Source: Candidatus Vallotia laricis (GTDB lineage: Bacteria > Pseudomonadota > Gammaproteobacteria > Burkholderiales > Burkholderiaceae). From it: DNA of 64,000 nt. Every line of letters begins with the position of its first letter. Positions within the stretch are counted from its first letter, which is position 1. A program made the position numbers and the translations under genes. Below, piece by piece: positions 1-11,530 of this stretch. The stretch spans positions 62,001 through 126,000 of the forward strand of contig NZ_CP047399.1 in the NCBI RefSeq assembly GCF_020541325.1. The letters run 5' to 3'. A model generated the notes under the pieces. That model saw only the letters and a list, made by a program, of their open reading frames with translations. It was not told the DNA's origin and did not search any database.

Positions 1-1345
<1,345 letters not shown>

Positions 1346-1433
1346 ATAACTGGTCCGTTTTGATGTTGTGCTATTATCTACTAACTGCTTTTACCCCAGA
1401 CTAGTTACGCGCTATAGCGTAACAACAGTTTTT

Positions 1434-1550
1434 TGCCTGATGACTATAGTAAGTTGGCCCCACCCCTACCCATCCCGAACAGGACCGTGAAACGACTCCA
1501 CGCCGATGATAGTGCGGATTGCCCGTGTGAAAGTAGGTAATTGTCAGGCT
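1434..1550 (+). rRNA. 5S ribosomal RNA
   Basis: Begins TGCCTGATGAC and ends GTCAGGCT, so the two termini form the closing helix. The internal block CCCATCCCGAACAGGACCGT and GAAAGTAGGTAAT are typical of betaproteobacterial 5S. It follows the 23S gene by about 90 bases, as expected for an rrn operon, and is directly followed by a strong hairpin. Confidence 0.96.
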
Positions 1551-1556
1551 CTTCTT

Positions 1557-1607
1557 TTTAAAACACGACGCCCGCTTTAAATAATGAAGCGGGCGTCGTG
1601 TTTTAAA
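1557..1607 (+). terminator. rrn operon terminator (21-bp perfect stem)
   Basis: Arms at 1557-1577 and 1587-1607 are perfectly complementary over 21 bp with a 9-base loop. The core of the stem is GC-rich (CGACGCCCGC) and the flanks are A/T runs, so it can work as a rho-independent terminator in both directions. It lies immediately downstream of the 5S gene. Confidence 0.9.
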
Positions 1608-1765
1608 TCTCCTGAAAATTGGATGGATACTGGAAGTAAGTATCTCATAAGGTTGCATGCAGGTTGCATACTCCAAATAGCCTATACAAGATAGGCAGGC
1701 TAGCCCGTATGTTAGGCCATAGAAAAACTAAAATGCGCTATAAGTAAGCGGGCGAGTAGGGGAGG

Positions 1766-1794
1766 TTGACACTTGCATCCAATTAGCTGACAAT
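1766..1794 (+). promoter_or_regulatory. sigma70-type promoter for the tRNA-tuf operon
   Basis: A perfect -35 TTGACA at 1766-1771 is followed after 17 bases by GACAAT at 1789-1794 as -10 (4 of 6 consensus). The predicted start would fall just before tRNA-Tyr at 1810, downstream of the rrn terminator. This matches the need for a separate promoter for the tRNA-tuf transcript. Confidence 0.65.
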
Positions 1795-1809
1795 GCACAT
1801 CTTAGGCTA

Positions 1810-1895
1810 GGAGGGGTGCCCGAGTGGTTAAAGGGGGCAGACTGTAAATCTGTTGGCTCACGCCTACGTTGGTTCGAATCCAACCTCCTCCACCA
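1810..1895 (+). tRNA. tRNA-Tyr (GTA)
   Basis: 86 bases including an encoded CCA. The acceptor GGAGGGG pairs with CTCCTCC, the anticodon loop is CTGTAAA (GTA), a long variable arm typical of tRNA-Tyr is present, and the T loop is GGTTCGAATCC. It is first in the Tyr-Gly-Thr-tuf cluster also known from the E. coli tufB operon. Confidence 0.97.
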
Positions 1896-1931
1896 AAATT
1901 TTGCGGTAGCGGTATGAGACAAAACTATATT

Positions 1932-2005
1932 GCGGGTGTAGCTTAATGGTAAAGCAGAAGCCTTCCAAGCTTATGACGAGGGTTCGATTCCCTTCGCCCG
2001 CTCCA
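1932..2005 (+). tRNA. tRNA-Gly (TCC)
   Basis: 74 bases with encoded CCA. The acceptor GCGGGTG pairs with CGCCCGC through one G-T wobble, the anticodon loop carries TCC inside CTTCCAA, and the T arm is GGGTTCGATTCCC. It is second in the tRNA-tuf transcript. Confidence 0.97.
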
Positions 2006-2019
2006 ATGTTTAAGTGTTT

Positions 2020-2094
<75 letters not shown>

Positions 2095-2161
2095 GTAGAC
2101 CAGTAAGTCTCAGTAATACGTTTGCGCGCGAAGCAACAGATCAAATCCCTGTTAGGAGCTA

Positions 2162-3368
2162 AAAATGGCCAAAGGCAAGTTTAGACGAACCAAGCCGCAC
2201 GTGAACGTAGGTACGATCGGTCATGTTGACCACGGAAAGACTACGCTGACGGCAGCGCTTGCGACAGTGCTCTCGTCGAAATTTGGTGGAGAAGCGAAGA
2301 AGTACGATGAGATTGATGCAGCACCAGAAGAAAAAGCCCGTGGTATCACGATTAACACAGCGCATATCGAGTACGAGACAGAACAGCGTCACTACGCACA
2401 CGTGGACTGTCCGGGTCATGCAGACTACGTAAAGAATATGATAACAGGCGCAGCGCAAATGGACGGTGCGATCCTGGTTGTGTCGGCTGCAGACGGCCCG
2501 ATGCCGCAAACGCGTGAGCATATTCTACTAGCACGTCAAGTAGGTGTACCGTATATCATTGTTTTCCTCAACAAGTGCGATATGGTAGACGATGCGGAGC
2601 TTCTTGAGCTGGTAGAGATGGAGGTTCGCGAGCTACTATCTAAGTATGAGTTCCCTGGCGATAACACGCCAATTATAAAAGGTTCGGCAAAACTAGCGCT
2701 AGAAGGGGATAAAGGGGAGTTAGGTGAGGTAGCAATGATGTGTCTAGCTGACGCGCTAGACACATATATTCCAACACCTGAGCGCGCGATTGATGGTACG
2801 TTTCTTATGCCAGTGGAAGATGTTTTCTCAATTTCTGGTCGGGGCACAGTAGTCACAGGGCGCGTAGAGCGCGGGGTGATCAAGGTCGGTGAAGAAATAG
2901 AGATTGTAGGTATCCGTAACACGGTGAAGACAACATGCACGGGCGTAGAGATGTTCCGAAAGCTGCTAGACCAAGGTCAGGCAGGTGACAACGTAGGTAT
3001 CTTACTACGAGGCACTAAACGTGAAGATGTAGAGCGTGGCCAAGTACTTGCTAAGCCCGGAACAATTACTCCACATACACAATTCACGGCAGAAGTGTAT
3101 GTGCTAAGTAAAGATGAGGGTGGGAGACATACACCGTTTTTTAATAACTATAGGCCCCAGTTCTATTTTCGTACAACAGATGTAACGGGTTCCATTGAGT
3201 TGCCTACCGACAAAGAAATGGTCATGCCAGGTGATAACGTATCTATCACAGTCAAGTTAATTTCGCCAATCGCGATGGAAGAGGGTCTACGCTTTGCGAT
3301 CCGCGAGGGTGGACATACTGTTGGTGCCGGTGTTGTTGCTAAAATTATCAAATAAGATCACGGGATTT
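2162..3368 (+). repeat. tuf repeat, copy 1 (about 1.2 kb, identical to 21561-22767)
   Basis: The whole tuf coding sequence plus three bases before the start and 13 bases after the stop appear identical to the second copy; flanks diverge abruptly on both sides. The boundaries just outside the gene point to gene conversion rather than recent segmental duplication. Confidence 0.93.
2165..3355 (+). CDS. tuf: elongation factor Tu, copy 1
   Basis: EF-Tu carries aminoacyl-tRNA to the ribosomal A site as a GTP complex. The 396-residue product has the full family length. The P-loop [10 protein letters not shown] is at residues 19-28, DCPGHADY follows near 80-87, and NKCD lies near 136; the effector region holds the conserved GITI. 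Domains 2 and 3 are complete and end in VVAKIIK. A weak Shine-Dalgarno AGGAGC precedes the ATG. It is cotranscribed with tRNA-Tyr, -Gly and -Thr upstream and tRNA-Trp downstream, the arrangement called tufB in E. coli. The nucleotide sequence matches the second tuf of this window throughout. Confidence 0.98.
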   Translation: MAKGKFRRTKPHVNVGTIGHVDHGKTTLTAALATVLSSKFGGEAKKYDEIDAAPEEKARGITINTAHIEYETEQRHYAHVDCPGHADYVKNMITGAAQMDGAILVVSAADGPMPQTREHILLARQVGVPYIIVFLNKCDMVDDAELLELVEMEVRELLSKYEFPGDNTPIIKGSAKLALEGDKGELGEVAMMCLADALDTYIPTPERAIDGTFLMPVEDVFSISGRGTVVTGRVERGVIKVGEEIEIVGIRNTVKTTCTGVEMFRKLLDQGQAGDNVGILLRGTKREDVERGQVLAKPGTITPHTQFTAEVYVLSKDEGGRHTPFFNNYRPQFYFRTTDVTGSIELPTDKEMVMPGDNVSITVKLISPIAMEEGLRFAIREGGHTVGAGVVAKIIK

Positions 3369-3411
3369 AAGAACTGCAGTAATGGCGGCTATTGCTGCCA
3401 TAGCAGATTTT

Positions 3412-3487
3412 AGGGGTATAGCTCAACTGGTAGAGCGTCGGTCTCCAAAACCGAAGGTTGGGGGTTCGATGCCCTCTGCCCCTGCCA
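3412..3487 (+). tRNA. tRNA-Trp (CCA)
   Basis: 76 bases with encoded CCA. The acceptor AGGGGTA pairs with TGCCCCT (one wobble), the discriminator is G, the anticodon loop is CTCCAAA (anticodon CCA), and the T arm is GGGGTTCGATGCCC. It lies between tuf and secE as in most proteobacteria. Confidence 0.97.
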
Positions 3488-3526
3488 ATGTAGCACAGCT
3501 TATGCGGTGCGTTTGTTTGGAGTGTT

Positions 3527-3901
3527 ATGGCGCATTCATCCATCGAAACTGTAAATACTACAGGCGATAAACTATTACCTATACTAAGCGTATTGCTCGT
3601 TATTGCCGGCATTTCTGCTTTTTATCTTCTAGAGACATATAATTGGTATGTGCGTAGTTTAGTTTTGGTATTTAGTATTTCTGTGGGTATTGCAGTAGAG
3701 CTTTATTCCGCCTCAGGAAGAAACTTTATCGCATTCGCGAAAGATTCGTATCACGAAATTTATAAAGTTGTTTGGCCAACTCGAAAAGAAGCCATTCAAA
3801 CAACTATAGTTGTATTTGGTTTTGTGTTACTGATGGCAATCTATCTTTGGATTAGCGATAAAACTATCGAATGGATTATTTTTTCGCTAATTCTGGGTTG
3901 A
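3527..3901 (+). CDS. secE: preprotein translocase subunit SecE
   Basis: Small inner-membrane subunit of the SecYEG channel that stabilises SecY. The 124-residue product shows three hydrophobic segments near residues 16-35, 43-60 and 93-109, the three-helix form found in Proteobacteria. The conserved amphipathic stretch [13 protein letters not shown] sits at about 77-89, just before the essential last helix. Its TGA stop is 7 bases before nusG, with which it forms the usual secE-nusG pair. SecY is encoded in the spc operon of the same window; secG is not seen here. Confidence 0.95.
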   Translation: MAHSSIETVNTTGDKLLPILSVLLVIAGISAFYLLETYNWYVRSLVLVFSISVGIAVELYSASGRNFIAFAKDSYHEIYKVVWPTRKEAIQTTIVVFGFVLLMAIYLWISDKTIEWIIFSLILG

Positions 3902-3908
3902 AAATGAT

Positions 3909-4466
3909 ATGAATGATAGCGCAGCGTTATCAGGTGAAAATCGTTGGTATGTCGTGCACGTTTACTCAGGTATGGAAAAAAGCGTACAGCATACGCTCCA
4001 AGAGCGTATTAGGCGCGCTGGCATGCAGGATAAATTTGGTCGAATCTTAGTCCCAACAGAAGAAGTCATCGAGATTAAGGGTGGACACAAGTCTCTAACC
4101 GAGCGCAGATTTTTTCCAGGCTACGTGCTAGTAGAAATGGTCATGACTGACGAAACATGGCATTTAGTTAAAAATACCGCTAAAGTAACTGGTTTTGTTG
4201 GTGGTGCTCGGAATCGCCCAAGCCCAATCTCTCAACATGAAGTTAGTAAGATTATGTCGCAAATGCGTGAGGGTGTCGAGAAACCGCGGCCAAAAACTCT
4301 ATTTGAGGTTGGAGAGCTTATTCGAGTTAAAGATGGTCCATTTACAGATTTTAATGGTAGCGTCGAAGAGGTTAATTATGAGAAGTCGCGAGTTCGTGTT
4401 TCAGTGACTATTTTTGGTCGCGCTACACCGGTTGAGCTTGAGTTCGGGCAGGTTGAAAAAGTCTAA
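3909..4466 (+). CDS. nusG: transcription termination/antitermination factor NusG
   Basis: NusG binds RNA polymerase and links it to Rho or to the leading ribosome. The product has 185 residues, equal to Burkholderia NusG. The N-terminal NGN domain starts at [15 protein letters not shown] (about residue 12) and contains [12 protein letters not shown]; the C-terminal KOW domain follows from about residue 130 with [16 protein letters not shown]. Several ATGs are close together at the start; this one gives the family length and follows secE closely. Confidence 0.97.
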   Translation: MNDSAALSGENRWYVVHVYSGMEKSVQHTLQERIRRAGMQDKFGRILVPTEEVIEIKGGHKSLTERRFFPGYVLVEMVMTDETWHLVKNTAKVTGFVGGARNRPSPISQHEVSKIMSQMREGVEKPRPKTLFEVGELIRVKDGPFTDFNGSVEEVNYEKSRVRVSVTIFGRATPVELEFGQVEKV

Positions 4467-4482
4467 AAAATAAGATTTATTC

Positions 4483-4488
4483 TTGACA
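4483..4488 (+). promoter_or_regulatory. possible -35 element upstream of rplK
   Basis: A perfect TTGACA lies in the 162-base spacer between nusG and rplK, where many bacteria start the ribosomal protein L11 transcript. No good -10 is seen at 16-18 bases, so the call is weak and rests on the single hexamer and position. Confidence 0.3.
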
Positions 4489-4628
4489 TGCACATATCAC
4501 GTAACAAAGTTCTGTGAAGAATTAAAGCACACTCAATGCGTTCATCTTTTATTAAAAAGCGCTGATAATAATTTTCTAGGAAGCGCATTATTACTCGCCG
4601 AACGTTAGGTGTTTATCCAAGGTTTTAA

Positions 4629-5060
4629 ATGGCAAAAAAAATTATTAGCTTTATTAAGCTGCAGATTCCTGCAGGTAAGGCCAATCCTTCGCCGCCTATC
4701 GGCCCAGCACTAGGTCAGCGAGGACTAAATATAATGGCGTTTTGTAAAGCATTTAATGCGCAAACTCAAGGCCTCGAGCCAGGTTTGCCAACGCCGGTTT
4801 TAATTACCGCTTATGCAGATAAAAGTTTTACATTCGTTCTAAAAACTCCACCGGCAGCTGTGCTTATTAAAAAAGCAGCAAAAATTGATAAAGGATCAAA
4901 TAAGCCGCATATGGATAAGGTGGGTAATATCACATACGCGCAAGCCGAAGAAATCGCTAAGGTAAAAATGCCAGATCTTACTGCAGCTAGTCTCGATGCG
5001 GCAGTTCGAACAATCGCCGGCACGGCTCGTTCGATGGGCATTACTGTGGATGGTGTATAA
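4629..5060 (+). CDS. rplK: 50S ribosomal protein L11
   Basis: L11 forms the GTPase-associated stalk base with 23S rRNA helices 43-44 and L10. The product has the standard 143 residues. The N-terminal domain begins [20 protein letters not shown] with the proline-rich linker [13 protein letters not shown], and the RNA-binding C-terminal domain ends [12 protein letters not shown]. The stop codon abuts the rplA start with no spacer, so the two are translationally coupled. Confidence 0.98.
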   Translation: MAKKIISFIKLQIPAGKANPSPPIGPALGQRGLNIMAFCKAFNAQTQGLEPGLPTPVLITAYADKSFTFVLKTPPAAVLIKKAAKIDKGSNKPHMDKVGNITYAQAEEIAKVKMPDLTAASLDAAVRTIAGTARSMGITVDGV

Positions 5061-5756
5061 ATGAGTAAAGTTTCAAATCGCCTGAAAGTACTAAAAAGTA
5101 AGGTCGATCACCTAAAGCTGTATCCAGTAGATGATGCATTGTCACTTGTGAAACAGTGTGCAACTGCTAAATTTGATGAGTCAATCGATGTCGCGGTGCA
5201 GCTTGGTATTGATTCAAAAAAATCAGATCAAGTAGTTCGTGGCTCGGTTGTATTGCCGGCGGGCACGGGAAAAAGTGTGCGTGTTGCTGTATTTGCACAA
5301 GGTGATAAAGCGGAGCAAGCTAAAGCTGCGGGCGCCGAAATTGTCGGGATGGAAGACTTAGCTGAACAAGTAAGGGCCGGTAATCTAAATTTCGACAGCG
5401 TGATCGCATCACCAGATACGATGCGCGTAGTTGGCGCGCTTGGTCAGATCCTAGGTCCGCGCGGTTTGATGCCGAATCCTAAAATGGGCACGGTTACACC
5501 AGACGTAGCAACTGCAGTAAAGAATGCGAAAGCTGGTCAGGTGCAGTTCCGCGTTGATAAAGCCGGAATTATTCACGCGACAATTGGCCGTGCATCATTT
5601 AAATCTACCGATTTAAAATCTAATCTAACTACATTAGTCGGTATGCTACAAAAGGTAAAACCTACGACTAGTAAGGGCGTCTATCTACGAAAAATTGCGA
5701 TATCAAGCACAATGGGTATCGGTATTCGGGTCGACCTAAATACTATTGTTGCATAA
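5061..5756 (+). CDS. rplA: 50S ribosomal protein L1
   Basis: L1 builds the mobile L1 stalk at the E site, and in E. coli represses its own L11-L1 mRNA. The 231-residue product has the family length and the signature [19 protein letters not shown] in the middle third, followed by [16 protein letters not shown]. It is directly joined to rplK and followed by the long rplJ leader. Confidence 0.98.
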   Translation: MSKVSNRLKVLKSKVDHLKLYPVDDALSLVKQCATAKFDESIDVAVQLGIDSKKSDQVVRGSVVLPAGTGKSVRVAVFAQGDKAEQAKAAGAEIVGMEDLAEQVRAGNLNFDSVIASPDTMRVVGALGQILGPRGLMPNPKMGTVTPDVATAVKNAKAGQVQFRVDKAGIIHATIGRASFKSTDLKSNLTTLVGMLQKVKPTTSKGVYLRKIAISSTMGIGIRVDLNTIVA

Positions 5757-6067
5757 AAAGAGATATCTATAAAATGTGCCCAAGAAGTTGTAATTTCTAA
5801 CTAAATATAGACTAGGCAACCGTGTTATTGTTGTAAAAAACGACATAGTAATTGTCACAGACCGTTGGTGAAAGGGTGATTATAGCGCCCGTTCTTAATT
5901 AAAAACCAACGCAGATGGCGAACCCGAAACAGTTTTGCTGAATAGAAGCTAGAAACTGTAATTATTTGTACTAGCCGAAATACTCTAACAATCTCGGGAG
6001 CCGGTTATAAACGCGGTGCGCGATGTGGTCGAACGACCCTCTAGCGGACCAAATCTGGAGGTTAAAC
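5757..6067 (+). promoter_or_regulatory. rplJ leader, probable L10 autoregulatory region
   Basis: A 311-base non-coding stretch between rplA and rplJ with several pairings: 5863-5869 with 5905-5911 (CGTTGGT/ACCAACG) enclosing 5874-5878 with 5886-5890, 5929-5935 with 5953-5959 (ACAGTTT/AAACTGT), and 6027-6031 with 6034-6038. In many bacteria the L10(L7/L12)4 complex binds such a leader to repress translation of rplJ-rplL. The position and nested stem fit that role; assignment to the known L10 leader family is inference. Confidence 0.45.
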
Positions 6068-6556
6068 GTGCCACTTAATCGTGAAGATAAGCGAGCCATC
6101 GTGGCTAAAATTTCCGCTAAAGTTGAAAGAGCTCAGACTATTGTATTAGCAGAATATCGTGGAATTTCCGTTAGTGATCTAAATAATCTTCGCGCAAAGG
6201 CATGCGAGCAGCAGGTATACCTGCGCGTGTTAAAAAATACACTCGCACGTCGCGCGGTCATGGGTACTCCATTTTCTTTGCTCGCCGAGCATATGACAGG
6301 TCCATTGATTTATAGCATTTCAGATGATGCAATTCCGGCGGCCAAAGTTATCTATGACTTTAGTAAAACTACTGACAAGCTCGAAATTAAAGCCGGCTTC
6401 TATAACGATAAGGTAATAAACAAGGCTGATGTGCAAGCGTTGGCTTCTATTCCGAGTCGAGAGGAACTGCTTGCGAAGCTTTTGGGAGTTATGCAAGCAC
6501 CTGTTTCCGGCTTTGCGTGCGCTTTAGCTCTTCTAGTAAAAAAGCAAGCAGCATGA
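6068..6556 (+). CDS. rplJ: 50S ribosomal protein L10
   Basis: L10 anchors the L7/L12 dimers to the ribosome. The GTG start is chosen because it follows GGAGG at 6057-6061 by 6 bases and gives the Burkholderia N-terminus (V/M)PLNREDK; an in-frame ATG 45 bases upstream would add a non-conserved stretch inside the leader. The 162-residue product carries [13 protein letters not shown] and [10 protein letters not shown] in the rRNA/L11-binding domain, and ends in the long helix that binds L7/L12. Confidence 0.95.
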   Translation: MPLNREDKRAIVAKISAKVERAQTIVLAEYRGISVSDLNNLRAKACEQQVYLRVLKNTLARRAVMGTPFSLLAEHMTGPLIYSISDDAIPAAKVIYDFSKTTDKLEIKAGFYNDKVINKADVQALASIPSREELLAKLLGVMQAPVSGFACALALLVKKQAA

Positions 6557-6645
6557 ATGAGGTCGTCTGACAGGCAGCCGAGTACGAGCTCGGTTAACTG
6601 CGGATCATTAGCTAAAATCCAAATTCCAAGTTAGGAGTATTTTAA

Positions 6646-7026
6646 ATGGCAATCGCAAAAGAAGACATCTTAGAAGCCGTTGGCGCGATGTCAGTCCTGG
6701 AGCTAAATGAGTTAGTTAAGGCCTTTGAGGAGAAGTTTAGTGTATCGGCTGCTACTGCGCTTGCTATTGCGGGTCCAACAGGTGCAAGTGGTACTACTGC
6801 GATAGTAGACGAGCAGACAGAATTTACAGTAAACCTACTAGAAATCGGTGTGAATAAGGTATCAGTTATTAAAACTGTTCGTGAACTTACGGGTCTTGGT
6901 CTAAAAGAAGCAAAAGATTTAGTTGATGGCGCACCAAAGCCTATTAAGGAGGCGGTGCCAAAAGATGTCGCTGAAGAAGCTAAGAAAAAGCTCGAAGACG
7001 CTGGCGCAAAAGCTGAAATTAAATAA
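6646..7026 (+). CDS. rplL: 50S ribosomal protein L7/L12
   Basis: Multicopy stalk protein that recruits translation factors. The product has 126 residues. The N-terminal dimerisation helices cover about residues 1-30 ([20 protein letters not shown]), a small-residue hinge follows at about 36-52, and the C-terminal factor-binding domain holds the conserved [21 protein letters not shown] good AGGAG precedes the ATG, in line with its need for high translation. It is 89 bases downstream of rplJ. Confidence 0.97.
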   Translation: MAIAKEDILEAVGAMSVLELNELVKAFEEKFSVSAATALAIAGPTGASGTTAIVDEQTEFTVNLLEIGVNKVSVIKTVRELTGLGLKEAKDLVDGAPKPIKEAVPKDVAEEAKKKLEDAGAKAEIK

Positions 7027-7047
7027 TTTTCAGTTTTTTGCGCGAAG

Positions 7048-7077
7048 GGCTGGCGGTTCCAGACCGTCAGCCTTTTT
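7048..7077 (+). terminator. attenuator-type terminator between rplL and rpoB
   Basis: Stem 7048-7057 with 7063-7072 (GGCTGGCGGT/ACCGTCAGCC, 10 bp with one G-T pair, 5-base loop) followed by five T. Its location after rplL matches the partial terminator known in E. coli that lowers rpoBC transcription relative to the ribosomal protein genes. Confidence 0.8.
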
Positions 7078-7235
7078 GCGCTTTGTAGATCTGGCAGCAC
7101 TCCATATGTTAGGTGTCGATGTAATTGCCACGGAAATCAAGGGAAAAGTCTTTGCATAATGTATTTATCTTTTCCTTGTCTTCTAAGGCGACCGCAGAAG
7201 ACAAGTTTGGTCCGGGTAGCGGCGAGGAATATAGG

Positions 7236-7307
7236 CAACCGCTGCTGTCAGCCAGCGGTTGGTAGCGGCCAACCACCAAGCTTCTTGGTCTGTTCAAGCG
7301 TCTGAAC
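7236..7307 (+). promoter_or_regulatory. series of hairpins in the rpoB leader
   Basis: Four pairings follow one another: 7236-7244 with 7253-7261 (CAACCGCTG/CAGCGGTTG), 7257-7262 with 7269-7274 (GGTTGG/CCAACC), 7275-7280 with 7284-7289 (ACCAAG/CTTGGT), and 7292-7296 with 7303-7307. The first two share 7257-7261, so they exclude each other. Function unknown; RNase III processing or attenuation are the known roles of this spacer in E. coli. Confidence 0.55.
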
Positions 7308-7396
7308 AACCATATGGTTTCAGTCGGTGAACACTCGGGCAATTTTGTTCGCTGCTGTTGGAACAATGAACTATTACGCCGTGATTCGGAGATCGT

Positions 7397-10300
7397 ATGC
7401 AATATTCCTTCACCGAGAAGAAGCGTATTCGCAAGAGTTTTGCGAAACGCCCTATCGTTCACCCGGTTCCTTTCCTGCTGGCTACTCAGCTTGAATCATT
7501 TAGTGCTTTCTTACAAGCGGATATACCTGCTACACAACGTAAGCCAGAAGGGCTGCAGGCTGCTTTCATATCAGTTTTTCCAATTGTCTCGCATAATGGA
7601 TTTGCCCAGCTTAAGTTTGTCAGCTATGCGTTATCATCACCAGTATTTGACGTTAAGGAATGCCAGCAGCGTGGATTAACCTATTGTTCTGCGTTGCGGG
7701 CTAAAGTTCGCTTAGTAATCCTTGACAAGGAATCGTTAACTAAGCCAGTTGTAAAGGAGGTTAAGGAGCAGGAAGTGTACATGGGCGAGATTCCGCTTAT
7801 GACGCCGACCGGCTCTTTCGTAATTAATGGCACCGAGCGTGTAATTGTCTCACAGCTACACCGATCACCAGGTGTGTTCTTTGAACACGATAAGGGTAAG
7901 ACACATAGCTCGGGTAAGTTATTGTTCTCGGCGAGAATTATTCCCTACCGCGGTTCTTGGCTAGACTTCGAGTTTGACCCGAAAGATATTCTATATTTTC
8001 GAGTTGATCGTCGCCGTAAAATGCCAGTAACAATTCTCCTAAAAGCTATTGGCTTAACGCCAGAGCATATATTGGCTCATTTCTTCGTATTCGATAACTT
8101 CACGTTAATAAACGAAGGTGCGCAAATGGAGTGTGTGCTGGATCGTCTACGAGGTGAGATTGCGCGTTTTAATATTACCAACCGGGATGGAAGAATTATT
8201 GTTCAGAAAGACAAGCGGATTAATACTAAGCACATCTATGATCTTGAAAACGCAAAGATAAAGTACCTCTCGGTGCCAGATGACTATCTGATTAGCCGTA
8301 TTCTTGCAAAAAATGTGATTGATACTAATACCGGTGAAGTGATTGCTAATGCAAATGACGAGATAACTGAGACTTTACTTGAAAAGTTCCGAGAAATGCG
8401 TGTGCAAGAAATTCAGACGCTATATACGAACGATCTAGATCACGGCCCATACATATCATCGACACTCCGTATCGATGATACCACCGATAAAACTGCCGCC
8501 AGAATTGCAATCTATCGAATGATGAGGCCAGGTGAGCCGCCTACAGAAGACGCAGTTGAGGCGTTATTTAACCGTCTCTTTTATAGCGAGGATGCGTACG
8601 ATCTGTCGAAGGTTGGTCGCATGAAGTTTAATCGTCGTGTTGGTCGTGAGGAAGTTCATGGTCCAATGACCTTAACCGATGATGATCTTCTCTCGGCGAT
8701 TAAAATTTTAGTCGAGTTGCGTAATGGCAGGGGTGAAGTAGATGATATTGACCACTTAGGAAACCGTCGTGTACGCTGCGTCGGTGAGTTAGCCGAGAAC
8801 CAGTTTCGCGCTGGACTAGTGCGAGTAGAGCGCGCCGTTAAAGAGCGTCTTGGTCAGGCGGAGAGTGAAAATCTAATGCCGCACGACCTGATTAACTCAA
8901 AACCGATTTCGTCAGCGATTCGTGAGTTCTTCGGCTCCTCGCAGCTATCGCAGTTTATGGATCAGACTAACCCTCTATCTGAAATTACGCATAAGCGGCG
9001 TGTATCGGCGCTAGGACCTGGAGGATTGACGCGTGAGCGTGCTGGCTTTGAGGTGCGTGATGTACACCCGACCCACTACGGTCGTGTATGCCCAATCGAA
9101 ACGCCGGAAGGTCCAAATATCGGTCTGATTAACTCACTCGCACTGTATGCTCATCTGAATAAATATTGTTTTCTCGAGACACCATATCGTAAGGTAATCG
9201 ATAGCAAAGTAACCGACCAAATTGATTACCTATCTGCGATCGAGGAGGGGCGATATGCAATCGCTCAAGCAAATGCGGCAATTGACGATGAAGGTAGACT
9301 AATTGACGAACTAGTTTCGGCTCGTGAAGCTGGTGAAACGCTGATGGTTATACCAGATCGCATTCAATATATGGATGTCGCGCCATCACAGATCGTATCT
9401 GTAGCTGCGTCACTGATTCCGTTCCTTGAGCATGATGATGCAAACCGTGCATTAATGGGTTCAAACATGCAGCGGCAGGCGGTGCCTTGCCTGCGGCCAG
9501 AAAAAGCGGTAGTTGGCACTGGAATCGAGCGTAGAACTGCCGTAGATTCCGGTACGACAGTGCAGGTTTTCCGTGGTGGAGTAATTGACTATGTTGACGC
9601 TAGCCGCGTAGTCATTCGCGTAAATGATGACGAAGCGGTAGCTGGTGAGGTTGGCGTTGATATATACAATCTAATTAAATATACACGCTCGAATCAAAAT
9701 ACGAATATCAACCAGAGGCCTATCGCGAAGGTTGGAGATCGTGTTGCACGTGGTGACGTAATTGCTGATGGTGCGTCAACCGATTTGGGTGAGCTTGCAC
9801 TTGGCCAGAATATGCTGGTGGCGTTTACGCCGTGGAACGGCTATAACTTCGAGGATTCACTCTTAATTTCTGAGCGCGTTGTTTCCGATGACCGATATAC
9901 CTCGATTCACATTGAGGAGCTTAATATTGTGGCACGCGATACAAAACTCGGACCAGAAGAAATTACGAGAGATATCTCTAATCTAGCTGAGGTGCAGCTA
10001 AATCGCCTAGATGAATCTGGAATTATTTATATCGGCGCTGAAGTCGAATCGAGTGATGTATTGGTTGGTAAAGTAACACCGAAAGGCGAGACTCAGTTGA
10101 CTCCAGAAGAAAAGCTTCTACGAGCGATCTTCGGTGAGAAAGCGTCTGATGTCAAGGATACCTCCCTGCGTGTTCCATCGGGCATGACCGGAACAGTAAT
10201 CGACGTACAAGTATTTACACGCGAAGGAATCCAGCGAGATAAACGCGCGCAGCAGATCATTGATGACGAACTGAAACGCTATCGACTAGACTTAAATGAC

Positions 10301-11509
10301 CAATTACGTATTGTCGAGAGCGATGCATTCGAACGGTTAGCGCGTATGCTTCACGGCAAGATTGCGAATGGTGGTCCAAAAAAGCTCGTAAAAAATGCGA
10401 AGATTACGCAGGAATACTTAGATAATTTAGATCATTATCACTGGTTCGACATCAGTCTTTCCGATGAAGAGGCGGCAGCGCAACTAGAAGCAATTAAAGA
10501 ATCAATCGAGCAAAAGCGTGATCAGTTTAGCCTTGCATTTGAAGAAAAGAGAAAAAAACTTACGCAAGGAGATGAACTCCCCCCGGGCGTACTAAAAATG
10601 GCTAAAGTATACCTGGCAGTCAAGAGGCGATTGCAGCCTGGCGATAAGATGGCGGGTCGCCACGGTAATAAGGGTGTCGTCTCTAAGATCGTTCCGATTG
10701 AAGATATGCCATATATGGCTGATGGTCGTCCATGCGACGTTGTATTAAATCCACTAGGTGTGCCATCAAGAATGAACGTTGGACAGATCCTTGAGACCCA
10801 CTTAGGCTGGTCTGCAAAAGGCTTAGGTTGGCGCATAGGTGAAATGTTGCAAGCCAAGAAAGTAACGCTAGTCCAAGATCTACGATTATTTTTGACGAAG
10901 ATCTATAATGAGTCAGGTCATCTAGAGTCGATTGATGAGATGTCTGATGATGAAATTATTGAGCTTGCCAAAAACTTAAAAGAAGGGGTGCCATTTGCAA
11001 CACCAGTATTTGATGGAGCGCACGAAAGAGAGATTTCACGCATGCTTGATCTAGCGTTTCCCGATGAGATAGCGAAGCAATTGGGAATGACGAAATCGAA
11101 GAACCAAGTGACACTGTACGACGGAAGAACAGGTGAGGCCTTCGAACGTCCAGTAACAGTTGGCTATATGCATATGCTGAAGTTACATCATTTAGTAGAT
11201 GATAAAATGCATGCCCGATCGACTGGTCCATATTCACTAGTAACACAGCAGCCATTGGGCGGTAAAGCACAGTTTGGTGGCCAACGATTTGGGGAAATGG
11301 AAGTTTGGGCGCTAGAGGCATACGGCGCATCTTATGTGTTGCAAGAAATGTTGACGGTGAAGTCGGATGATGTAACGGGTCGCACGAAGGTATATGAGAA
11401 CCTCGTCAAGGGTGATCACATGATCGATGCGGGGATGCCGGAATCATTCAACGTGCTAGTAAAAGAAATACGGTCACTCGGTATTGATATCGATCTAGAC
11501 CGGAACTAA
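7397..11509 (+). CDS. rpoB: DNA-directed RNA polymerase subunit beta
   Basis: Beta subunit of the core RNA polymerase. The 1370-residue product is full length for Burkholderia (about 1368). The start [18 protein letters not shown] is the conserved family N-terminus. The rifampicin region is wild type in outline ([22 protein letters not shown]), and the conserved blocks [32 protein letters not shown] and the C-terminal LPESFNVL-like [15 protein letters not shown] are all present. It lies 21 bases before rpoC in one transcript with rplKAJL. Confidence 0.99.
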   Translation: MQYSFTEKKRIRKSFAKRPIVHPVPFLLATQLESFSAFLQADIPATQRKPEGLQAAFISVFPIVSHNGFAQLKFVSYALSSPVFDVKECQQRGLTYCSALRAKVRLVILDKESLTKPVVKEVKEQEVYMGEIPLMTPTGSFVINGTERVIVSQLHRSPGVFFEHDKGKTHSSGKLLFSARIIPYRGSWLDFEFDPKDILYFRVDRRRKMPVTILLKAIGLTPEHILAHFFVFDNFTLINEGAQMECVLDRLRGEIARFNITNRDGRIIVQKDKRINTKHIYDLENAKIKYLSVPDDYLISRILAKNVIDTNTGEVIANANDEITETLLEKFREMRVQEIQTLYTNDLDHGPYISSTLRIDDTTDKTAARIAIYRMMRPGEPPTEDAVEALFNRLFYSEDAYDLSKVGRMKFNRRVGREEVHGPMTLTDDDLLSAIKILVELRNGRGEVDDIDHLGNRRVRCVGELAENQFRAGLVRVERAVKERLGQAESENLMPHDLINSKPISSAIREFFGSSQLSQFMDQTNPLSEITHKRRVSALGPGGLTRERAGFEVRDVHPTHYGRVCPIETPEGPNIGLINSLALYAHLNKYCFLETPYRKVIDSKVTDQIDYLSAIEEGRYAIAQANAAIDDEGRLIDELVSAREAGETLMVIPDRIQYMDVAPSQIVSVAASLIPFLEHDDANRALMGSNMQRQAVPCLRPEKAVVGTGIERRTAVDSGTTVQVFRGGVIDYVDASRVVIRVNDDEAVAGEVGVDIYNLIKYTRSNQNTNINQRPIAKVGDRVARGDVIADGASTDLGELALGQNMLVAFTPWNGYNFEDSLLISERVVSDDRYTSIHIEELNIVARDTKLGPEEITRDISNLAEVQLNRLDESGIIYIGAEVESSDVLVGKVTPKGETQLTPEEKLLRAIFGEKASDVKDTSLRVPSGMTGTVIDVQVFTREGIQRDKRAQQIIDDELKRYRLDLNDQLRIVESDAFERLARMLHGKIANGGPKKLVKNAKITQEYLDNLDHYHWFDISLSDEEAAAQLEAIKESIEQKRDQFSLAFEEKRKKLTQGDELPPGVLKMAKVYLAVKRRLQPGDKMAGRHGNKGVVSKIVPIEDMPYMADGRPCDVVLNPLGVPSRMNVGQILETHLGWSAKGLGWRIGEMLQAKKVTLVQDLRLFLTKIYNESGHLESIDEMSDDEIIELAKNLKEGVPFATPVFDGAHEREISRMLDLAFPDEIAKQLGMTKSKNQVTLYDGRTGEAFERPVTVGYMHMLKLHHLVDDKMHARSTGPYSLVTQQPLGGKAQFGGQRFGEMEVWALEAYGASYVLQEMLTVKSDDVTGRTKVYENLVKGDHMIDAGMPESFNVLVKEIRSLGIDIDLDRN

Positions 11510-11530
11510 TCGGACTACTGGAGAAAAGCA

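Noticed and set aside
2159-2940. Minus-strand open frames opposite tuf, repeated opposite the second tuf
   Set aside because: They are complements of a strongly biased conserved gene; identical in both copies only because tuf is identical.
6023-6067. Upstream ATG extending L10 by 15 residues
   Set aside because: The extension is not conserved and runs through the ribosome binding site of the GTG start.
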